Part shown: positions 63,101 to 64,000 of the stretch, in pieces
How positions within the stretch are numbered: position 1 is the stretch's first letter
Layout: each line of letters starts with the position of its first letter
Assembly (NCBI GenBank): GCA_002633025.1
Contig: NMRB01000196.1
Coordinates: forward strand, 384,298-448,297
Source: Notospermus geniculatus
Lineage: Eukaryota > Nemertea > Pilidiophora > Heteronemertea > Lineidae
Direction of reading: 5' to 3'
Length of the DNA: 64,000 bases
Notes under the pieces: model-generated
What the model was told of the DNA's origin: nothing
Seen by the model: the letters and a program-made list of their open reading frames with translations, nothing else
Database searches by the model: none
Program-made: the position numbers and the translations under genes

Positions 63101-63870
63101 TTCTGTTCCACCAGCAGAGGTGCCTATAATATATATCACAGAGTTTGGAATATAAGAATGAACTGAGTACTATAAGGCACCTGTGGAGCTAAGTAACGGT
63201 TGTCCAGGAGAACTGAAAATATATCGATATAGCCTGCAACCAAAAGAGGAGCCTTGATAGCCTCTTGGTTATCACTACCGCTTAGCAAGCGGCAGGTCCC
63301 GGGTTCGAATCCCGGGCCATACGGAGAAATCATCACTGGCTCTTAAGTCCGTCGCATGGGACAGTATTAGCCGCGGTGCCTTGTACCTTGTGTCTTTGCA
63401 AGGGCAAGTAATAGCTACCAACTCTACGTGAGGAATATGAGTATCTTGAGATGGCCTCAGACCCCTTATCGGTTGTAACACCCCTCTTCCATATTTACAA
63501 GGGCCAATAATGATATGGCTCAGGTTTGAAAGGAAAGAATGTCTCCAGGAAAAACTGTCCCAGGAACAAAAGGTCCTATTATGAAATTCTAATCTCTGGT
63601 GATTGATTTCTATAGCCATGCACCTTACTCCGTCATTGAACAATAGAAACGGACACTTTTTACAGGGGGACATCCTTTACTGTTACACCTGCCCTGATGA
63701 AAAAAATCTGATACAATATACAATCCAGCAGTCGTATTTTCAGAAATGCCAGGCTTGTAAATTCGATGAAATGATATAGGCAGCAAAAACTATTATCATA
63801 TCATTACCGGCGTCGTAACCCTGTTGGATTTTTGCCGGAGGTATGGAGTCCACGACAGGCTACTGTCCAC
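35936..63870 (-). CDS. Large FN3-like repeat protein gene (whole gene entry)
   Basis: At least sixteen exons, listed separately, run down the minus strand. Each has a canonical acceptor and donor, and the leaving phase of every exon equals the entering phase required by the next, from 63123 to 35936 (about 1,087 codons). The protein is a string of fibronectin-III-like Ig-fold repeats. Recurring features are a Trp in an early strand, 'Y.W.(V/I)G(T/S).PG..D', 'L..G..YY..V.A.N..G' and a linker 'SDGV.(I/V)D.(T/S)PP..G.V.DG'. Cys pairs and the repeat style suggest an extracellular or adhesion protein. No signal peptide or membrane segment is in the window, so both ends lie outside. Introns of 0.2-3.7 kb are packed with mobile elements. 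I do not recognise a named orthologue. Confidence 0.75.
36169..38374 (-). other. Intron with one clear MITE
   Basis: No coding sequence is supported. The MITE at 36733-36852 is the only element with matched ends. The remainder is AT-rich, with a short inverted pair around CTACCCCAGG at about 37270-37320. Confidence 0.5.
36733..36852. mobile_element. MITE with GGGCCGTATTCTAGAAGC ends
   Basis: Perfect 18-bp inverted ends. The inner arms (TTAACT...AGTTAAG) continue the pairing over most of 120 bp. It belongs to the loose group of elements ending in GG(G)CCGTAT. Confidence 0.8.
38375..38592 (-). CDS. FN3-like gene exon 15
   Basis: Acceptor CACCTAACAG, donor TTG|GTGAGT (phase 1). Contains KWWGMQDPQSGIEYYSWWVG, then TTPGGDD and TIKATNRVG, nearly a full repeat half. 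Its first base completes the AG left by exon 14. Confidence 0.75.
38640..39829. other. Unassigned repeat-like intron sequence ending in a hairpin
   Basis: Begins near TTTCACGCCCAACACCGTG, with a short palindrome CCGTGATATCACGG, and ends at the hairpin at 39830-39870. I suspect a single non-coding element with that hairpin at its 3' end, but no terminal duplication was found. Confidence 0.35.
39830..39870 (+). repeat. Terminal-type hairpin, AATATG...CATAAT class
   Basis: The stem ATGACCTCCACACTC/GAGTGTGTGGAGGTCAT (one bulge) is bracketed by AATATG and CATAAT. The strongest of the five related hairpins. Confidence 0.8.
40320..40477. mobile_element. MITE with GAAATACGAA ends
   Basis: The ends TGAGGTTTTGCAAATCTGAC and GTCTGATTTGCGAAACCTCA are inverted. 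The interior CATTAGGTCCTGGAAATGAA recurs inverted at about 44445-44470 and 48990-49015, defining a family with copies at 44396 and 48943. Confidence 0.75.
40478..41570. other. Intron, no gene
   Basis: Holds a G-run with an embedded N (40490-40508). CCGCTAGT/ACTAGCGG and CATAGAACC words are repeated in both orientations at 40520-41110, suggesting a decayed foldback. No coding support. Confidence 0.45.
41965..42003 (+). repeat. Terminal-type hairpin, AATATG...CATAAA class
   Basis: The stem ATGGTCAGCACAC/GTGTGCTGACCAT is bracketed by AATATG and CATAAA. It lies 34 bp downstream (minus-strand sense) of an exon. Confidence 0.75.
42037..42229 (-). CDS. FN3-like gene exon 14
   Basis: Acceptor CCTTTCAG, donor CAAG|GTTGGT (phase 2). 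Encodes LRQGKTYYVTVTACNGVGMC, then SDGVLIDTTPPIKGLVQDG, the clearest copy of the inter-repeat linker. Confidence 0.8.
42386..42718 (-). CDS. Candidate small secreted peptide in intron
   Basis: A 110-residue frame starts MKGPSQ. It has a strong signal-peptide-like hydrophobic core (LGLLVFLIWMGLLPATIA, residues 7-24) followed by a polar body. A late Cys cluster CICC leads into a basic tail (NRFLNRGKTKFGLLR). The hydrophobic leader and the stop-free frame are the only evidence. No family is recognised and the frame lies inside an intron on the host-gene strand, so chance cannot be excluded. Confidence 0.35.
   Translation of the reverse strand: MKGPSQLGLLVFLIWMGLLPATIAKAQSKSIKESNIKVQLTNLALNVDSIPLNLNRLATWVLNVIEHAESRGMATPRKFLDENVCICCRYVTKAQNRFLNRGKTKFGLLR
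42991..43062 (-). repeat. tRNA-like head inside foldback, left
   Basis: Minus-strand A box GACCGAGTGGATAGAGCGG and B box GCGGTTCGAATCCCGTC. The anticodon arm is weak, so it is tRNA-derived rather than a functional gene. Confidence 0.6.
43160..43230 (+). repeat. tRNA-like head inside foldback, right
   Basis: Plus-strand A box like TCGGTGGCCGAATGGGGAAG and B box CGGGTTCGATTCCCAGC. Its sequence is not the mirror of the left head, so the two heads come from different tRNA-like sources or have diverged strongly. Confidence 0.6.
43456..43732 (-). CDS. FN3-like gene exon 13
   Basis: Acceptor CCTTTTGTAG, donor ACTG|GTGAGT (phase 1). Encodes AINRAGLHSMATDWPKTYDA, SPPTKGHVFDGRRD and GFSDQHSGIASYSWSIG. 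That is the end of one repeat, the linker and the start of the next. Confidence 0.8.
44179..44350 (-). CDS. FN3-like gene exon 12
   Basis: Acceptor CTTTATTTTAG, donor ACG|GTAAGA (phase 0). Encodes FEGLFYDKESGISHYEWYIG, SQPGYADV and LHEGHVYYVSVT. Its first C completes the AG of exon 11. Confidence 0.8.
44396..44645. mobile_element. GAAATACGAA-family repeat, copy 2
   Basis: Shares AACTTCATTTCCAGGACCTA, ATGTATTTCTGGAGATGGTT and the later CATCTTGAATTTTTAAATTT with copy 3 at 48943. It is followed directly by the terminal-type hairpin. Confidence 0.65.
44646..44682 (+). repeat. Terminal-type hairpin, covaries with 15697
   Basis: The stem is GGTTCCCGATC/GATCGGGAACC. Compared with 15697-15732, the T of a T-A pair is C here and its partner A is G, a compensatory change. 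Confidence 0.8.
44838..44895. mobile_element. 58-bp perfect hairpin MITE
   Basis: GGGGCCGTATGCATAAAACA on one arm, the exact complement on the other, and a tiny AAGTGCACCT loop. The smallest of the GGCCGTAT-ended group. Confidence 0.75.
44986..45229 (-). CDS. FN3-like gene exon 11
   Basis: Acceptor CATCATTACAG, donor CAG|GTCAGT (phase 2). Encodes SYPGYSDIVGYQEVG, LQDGHTYYATVRGTDYVG and SPGVMIDTTPPLK. Begins inside the 'VG|SYPG' motif, as exon 1 does. Confidence 0.8.
45270..45637. mobile_element. Palindromic MITE, interrupted copy
   Basis: The ends GAACTCCCACTTACCTGTCC and GGACGGGTAAGTGGGAGTTT are inverted repeats. The middle is split by the 132-bp MITE at 45399-45530. The copy at 52428-52650 carries the same junction words (GGACATTAC, GTTTCTGACCAT or complements) uninterrupted, so it shows the empty site. 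Confidence 0.8.
45399..45530. mobile_element. 132-bp palindromic MITE, copy B (nested)
   Basis: The ends TAGGGAGTTTTCGCAAAGCC and GGCTTTGCGAAAACTCCCTA are perfect inverted copies. Inserted inside the MITE at 45270-45637. Confidence 0.9.
45706..46089. mobile_element. Mutator-like element, 9-bp TSD
   Basis: Inverted ends GCTGAAAGGGTAAATGTCG and CGACATTTACCCTTTCAGC, followed inward by TCCTGGGTA. The target duplication GTGAGTTGG is perfect at 45697-45705 and 46090-46098. The terminal bases resemble those of the element at 2472 (GCxGAAxGGGT...GTCGTCCTGGGTA), so they belong to one family. 384 bp, no gene. Confidence 0.9.
46118..48263. mobile_element. 2.1-kb element with long inverted repeats
   Basis: GGTTATTTACACGGCATCGT at the left end recurs inverted at the right end, with over 50 bp paired at about 90 percent. 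Near the left end a ~55-bp unit (ACGGATTCCGTGTACCGAA) is repeated in tandem. A second inverted pair (47085-47215 and 47923-48050, CACATGAGTTCGGGACACCA) lies inside. It encloses the tRNA-like head at 46981-47053. No transposase is visible. Confidence 0.65.
46981..47053 (-). repeat. tRNA-like head
   Basis: Minus-strand A box CCGGTTAGCTCAGGCGGTAG and B box CTGGTTCGAGCCCCACCTG. The boxes are good, but no clean acceptor stem is seen. Confidence 0.6.
48312..48700. repeat. Near-perfect PLE-tail palindrome
   Basis: Two inverted copies of about 185 bp meet around an N at 48498. A single copy of the same sequence occurs at 59113-59310, next to the Penelope-like GIY-YIG fragment. These are therefore probably Penelope-like terminal segments joined tail to tail. 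Each contains ACCCCAACCGGGGT, an internal short palindrome. Confidence 0.8.
48742..48847 (-). CDS. FN3-like gene exon 10
   Basis: Acceptor TTCATTCTTCAG, donor GTGG|GTAAGC (phase 1). Encodes TSNTELDINWSEFVDVEERG and GIKSYAVAVG. The Trp and the terminal 'AVG' are the repeat's start, and exon 11 continues with SYPGY. Confidence 0.8.
48943..49292. mobile_element. GAAATACGAA-family MITE, complete copy
   Basis: GAGGTTTCGCAAATCTGACG and CGTCAGATTTGCGAAATCTC form the inverted ends of a 350-bp element. The interior is shared with 40320-40477 and 44396-44645. Confidence 0.75.
49463..49538 (-). repeat. tRNA-like head
   Basis: Minus-strand GAGCACGGTGGCATAATGGG with B box CGCGGGTTCGATCCCCGGC. The most tRNA-like of the set, but without a matched 3' acceptor strand. 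Probably a SINE head. Confidence 0.6.
49972..50186 (-). CDS. FN3-like gene exon 9
   Basis: Acceptor CATATTTTACAG, donor CTT|GTAAGA (phase 0). Encodes NEYVNVEMTLEHGKRYYICV and CSDGITADLTDPKPGKVWVG, the end of a repeat and its linker. Confidence 0.8.
50512..50745. mobile_element. Palindromic MITE, TATAGTCCGACACAACC ends
   Basis: TATAGTCCGACACAACCTTC and its exact complement bracket 234 bp. The subterminal GGAATGCGGAA block is also inverted. Confidence 0.85.
50830..51544. mobile_element. 715-bp MITE, TAATAGTCGGGTCAAAATAC ends
   Basis: The 20-bp ends are perfect inverted copies. The interior contains GTTGCCATAGCAAC- and GTTGCCATGGTAAC-like palindromes (X-box-like). It lies just 70 bp beyond an exon's donor. 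Confidence 0.85.
51614..51871 (-). CDS. FN3-like gene exon 8
   Basis: Acceptor CCATTTTCTAG, donor ACTACTG|GTATGG (phase 1). Encodes TKKPIPTKGTNIKKDKNKLW, LSATWPRLRHKKYKFAVIS and CAAPTAEKCGTT. The donor was chosen over later GTs because it is the only one that leaves phase 1, as exon 9 needs. Confidence 0.8.
52067..52224. mobile_element. MITE with GGAGGTTTAGAAATC ends, copy 1
   Basis: TACGGAGGTTTAGAAATCAAA and TTTGATTTCTAAACCTCCCTA are inverted ends. The interior has AACGTAAACGTTAACG words. A second copy lies at 57301-57452. Confidence 0.75.
52428..52650. mobile_element. Palindromic MITE, uninterrupted copy
   Basis: Ends AAACTCCCACTTACCTGTCC and complement. Same family as 45270-45637, without the nested insertion. 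Confidence 0.8.
52994..53240. mobile_element. MITE with TACCCCCATCACACTGA ends, copy 1
   Basis: TACCCCCATCACACTGA and TCAGTGTGATGGGGGTA are perfect 17-bp inverted ends. The interior (GAACGGGCTCAAACTGTGTG) recurs in the copy at 60217-60459. Confidence 0.85.
53271..53377. mobile_element. MITE with GCCCCGTATTCATAAA ends
   Basis: GCCCCGTATTCATAAAGCTA and TTTATGAATACGGGGC are inverted, and the arms extend through CTTAAGTCTAAGT. Only 11 bp separate it from an exon. Confidence 0.8.
53389..53572 (-). CDS. FN3-like gene exon 7
   Basis: Acceptor CCCTCTTCCAG, donor GAAG|GTATGG (phase 1). Encodes GEFSVVLPHPLAFKECYRFA, VSKSGLGTTISKE and YGTPEIDEG. Confidence 0.8.
53573..55458 (-). other. Intron
   Basis: Contains an N and a G-run (53702-53719), a tRNA-like head (54533-54606) and a short foldback (about 54960-55105, AGGTGCCTATAGAGAGA-type ends). 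Repeated GAGAGCGGCTCG words occur near 54880-54940. No coding support. Confidence 0.5.
54533..54606 (+). repeat. tRNA-like head, CTA in anticodon position
   Basis: A box GGTAGCTCAGTCGGTTAGAG and B box AGTTCGACTCTCG are well placed. A stem CGTTT/AAACG closes a seven-base loop GCCTAGT that would put CTA at the anticodon but lacks the universal T33. The acceptor stem does not pair. tRNA-derived repeat. Confidence 0.6.
55459..55632 (-). CDS. FN3-like gene exon 6
   Basis: Acceptor CGTCTCTTTAAG, donor AAG|GTATGC (phase 0 both ends), 58 codons. Encodes FFTADIPRHYQTESWQLTND, YYWAVTTNEEPGQHISGDW and DTSK. Confidence 0.75.
55822..55953. mobile_element. 132-bp palindromic MITE, copy C
   Basis: Ends TAGGGAGTTTTCGC and GCGAAAACTCCCTA. 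Near-identical in sequence and length to copy B at 45399-45530. Confidence 0.9.
55960..57086 (-). other. Intron
   Basis: Contains the tRNA-like head at 56485-56570. Otherwise AT-rich with no supported coding sequence. Confidence 0.5.
56485..56570 (-). repeat. tRNA-like head with long variable arm
   Basis: Minus-strand TTTGGCCTAGTGGTTTAAGG (A box) and CGTGGGTTCGATTCTGG (B box) are separated by more bases than usual, as in class-II (Ser/Leu) tRNAs. No CCA or paired acceptor stem, so a derived repeat is more likely. Confidence 0.55.
57087..57216. mobile_element. MITE, relative of 6969-7112
   Basis: The ends GGGGCCATATTCGTAAAAGG and TTTATGAATTGAGCCCC are diverged inverted copies. The core arms GTAACTTC and GAAGTTACAC match the element at 6969. 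Confidence 0.7.
57301..57452. mobile_element. MITE with GGAGGTTTCGAAATC ends, copy 2
   Basis: GGGAGGTTTCGAAATCAAACG at the left; the right end ATCGTTTGATTAATGGAGGC is slightly eroded. Interior AACGTTATTTTT...AAAAATAACGTT. It ends 24 bp from exon 5. Confidence 0.7.
57476..57699 (-). CDS. FN3-like gene exon 5
   Basis: Acceptor AATTTTTTCAG, donor ACG|GTAGGT (phase 0). Encodes SWKTFAPFVLVSKSAHDQTR, LNSGKYYRNVIQWCHG and SNGVIVLAKPPLPKS. The linker is a divergent 'SNGVIV..PPLP'. Confidence 0.8.
57822..58080 (+). repeat. ~120-bp tandem repeat with CAAAGATGGTGACC
   Basis: Two and a third units share CCAACAAAGATGGTGACCTG, CTAGTTCTTC and CCGCCATCTTTGTTG. Each unit is itself an inverted pair of the AACAAAGATGG word. 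A single diverged copy lies near 52670-52730. Confidence 0.75.
58081..58874 (-). other. Intron, nothing recognised
   Basis: AT-rich sequence with scattered TGCATGCA words. No element ends or coding stretches could be supported. Confidence 0.5.
58875..59010 (-). CDS. FN3-like gene exon 4
   Basis: Acceptor TTGTTTTCAG, donor GACT|GTAAGG (phase 1). Encodes PSCKADIDAQVSTSTMSVHW and VTHAYWKIEEKSDIVD. The GTAAGG donor is internal to a longer open frame and was picked because it fits exon 5's phase. Confidence 0.75.
59113..59310 (-). repeat. PLE terminal segment, single copy
   Basis: Matches each half of the palindrome at 48312-48700 at about 98 percent by eye, including the ACCCCAACCGGGGT word. 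It lies 3' of the GIY-YIG fragment in minus-strand sense. Confidence 0.75.
59739..60216 (-). pseudogene. Penelope-like element, GIY-YIG endonuclease fragment
   Basis: The minus-strand frame of about 160 residues carries a Cys-rich lead (CDPCSGKG, CQLCISLP), then HITSSSTGRSHLLR and RNVVYCITCTRCTTINQYVG. These are the GIY- and YIG-equivalent strands, with VVY and YVG as the core triads. RQRMNNHKSNIR supplies the catalytic Arg, and TLLQTESKWMWTL the candidate catalytic Glu. This domain order is that of the C-terminal endonuclease of Penelope-like retroelements. The reverse transcriptase that should precede it is missing: the frame stops being element-like at 60217, exactly where a MITE begins. 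Truncated and probably inactive. Confidence 0.8.
60217..60459. mobile_element. MITE with CCCATCACACTGA ends, copy 2
   Basis: CCCATCACACTGAGCTAG and TCAGTGTGACAGGCCC are inverted ends, with an interior as in 52994-53240. It marks the 5' truncation point of the Penelope-like fragment. Confidence 0.8.
60502..60645 (-). CDS. FN3-like gene exon 3
   Basis: Acceptor GTCTTTCTCAG, donor AGC|GTAAGT, phase 0 at both ends, 48 codons. Encodes VYYTTVFAKNVNGEVKVSSD and GVMVLDAKASLQEK. Confidence 0.8.
60646..61618 (-). other. Intron
   Basis: Around 60980-61170 AACCCCGGGC, GCCCGGGA and AATAGGTGTA words are inverted, which looks like a foldback of about 200 bp. No coding support. Confidence 0.5.
61619..61813 (-). 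CDS. FN3-like gene exon 2
   Basis: Acceptor AAACTTTCAG, donor AAG|GTATGT, phase 0 both ends, 65 codons. Encodes SLEVWWSGFDVPFHRIEFKA, SVGTTPYGSDV and FEGLTLKPFK, a nearly whole FN3-like half with the WW and GTTPYGSD landmarks. Confidence 0.8.
61814..62833 (-). other. Intron holding one 718-bp MITE
   Basis: Apart from the element at 62072-62789 no feature is supported. Confidence 0.5.
62072..62789. mobile_element. MITE with GGGGCCTGATTCACAAGG ends
   Basis: GGGGCCTGATTCACAAGGCC with CTCTTAG following is mirrored at the right end (CTAAGAGGGCCTTGTGAATC). Next to the right end TACGTATGATCTTAGCA and ATATCATACGTACGCTAAG form a further hairpin. The left 500 bp of the interior is unrelated, Pro-like C-rich sequence, probably a later insertion. 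Confidence 0.75.
62834..63123 (-). CDS. FN3-like gene exon 1 of the verified chain
   Basis: Acceptor ATATATTATAG, donor GGT|GTACGT (phase 0). Encodes TSAGGTEVASWTPLLPGGDC, LHPGDTYYISVKATNYVG and the linker FTDTPAMGVVHDVAPESERL. It enters with two bases, so a further 5' exon leaving phase 1 must exist. Confidence 0.8.
63250..63324 (+). repeat. tRNA-like head
   Basis: B box CGGGTTCGAATCCCGGGCC is perfect and preceded by a GCTTAGCAAGC arm. The A box is weak. tRNA-derived repeat. Confidence 0.55.
63808..63861 (-). CDS. Possible additional 5' FN3-like exon
   Basis: Donor GCCG|GTAATG (phase 1) fits the exon at 62834-63123. The short open stretch would read VVDSIPPAKIQQGYDAG, with a poor acceptor GACAGTAG at its 5' side. 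The phase agreement is encouraging, but the acceptor lacks a pyrimidine tract and repeat sequence lies next to it. Confidence 0.4.
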
Positions 63871-63986
63871 CTGTGTGGGGGCTTTTACTTGCCCTGGCAT
63901 AGACACTCAGGTACAAGGGACCACGGCTTTTAGTCCCATCCGACGGACCCTGCATTAATGTTTCACAACTTTTTGTACATGCCTTC

Positions 63987-64000
63987 GCCCGGAGTCGAAC
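63987..64000 (-). repeat. tRNA-like B box cut by window edge
   Basis: The complement GTTCGACTCCGGGC is a B-box-like word. The A box would lie beyond the window. Confidence 0.35.

Noticed and set aside
1-64000. CRISPR arrays, bacterial operons or phage genes
   Set aside because: None seen; gene structure and mobile elements are eukaryotic.

Overview
This is a repeat-dense eukaryotic nuclear window, not a bacterial one. Genes are split by introns with GT/AG ends, and tRNA-headed short repeats, many inverted-repeat elements (MITEs), a BEL/Pao retroelement, a Penelope-like fragment, a Harbinger remnant, Mutator-like elements and a giant DNA-transposon gene are all present. Abundant AGGCCTA and ACATGTA words, together with this mobile-element mix, suggest a marine invertebrate, most likely a deuterostome (echinoderm, hemichordate or lancelet). 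The species cannot be fixed from the sequence alone. Gaps of N occur at 22620-23022 and as single bases at several places.

Layout. Positions 1-4700 hold a hairpin repeat and a decayed BEL/Pao element whose protease is split by a 710-bp Mutator-like element with a perfect 9-bp target duplication. Positions 5670-8941 are one very large palindrome (foldback element) with other elements nested at its centre and in one arm. Positions 9700-10800 carry a tandemly duplicated coding fragment ending in 25-residue repeats. Positions 10800-18700 are mostly mobile-element debris: adjacent MITEs, a 928-bp Mutator-like element, GGTCGGATGG minisatellites, a Harbinger remnant and a dispersed TAACGCGAGTCAC motif.

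The most interesting block is 20785-31614. A plus-strand, multi-exon gene for an SGNH-type hydrolase with a zinc knuckle runs tail to tail into a minus-strand giant transposase gene. The transposase was one open frame of about 1,916 codons until a 155-bp TTAA-flanked MITE split it into two apparent ORFs of 1,128 and 714 residues. Its N-terminal part is Cys-rich with a candidate DDE core. Its C-terminal part is an XPG/FEN1-like nuclease followed by a Cys-rich CXC-like motif. The pair is bracketed by a 22-bp direct repeat (21/22 identical). I recall XPG-bearing DNA transposons being classed as Academ, but I could not check this. The gene on the other strand and the tandem set of possible 3' exons between them are the parts I would treat as potentially undescribed.

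Positions 33042-33418, with a second exon near 32700, carry a THAP zinc-finger gene with a frameshift. From 63870 down to 35936 the minus strand carries one large host gene. At least sixteen exons encode fibronectin-III-like repeats, and consecutive exons agree in splice phase all the way along. Its introns are filled with MITEs, tRNA-headed repeats, a Penelope-like GIY-YIG fragment, a PLE-tail palindrome and a possible small secreted-peptide ORF.
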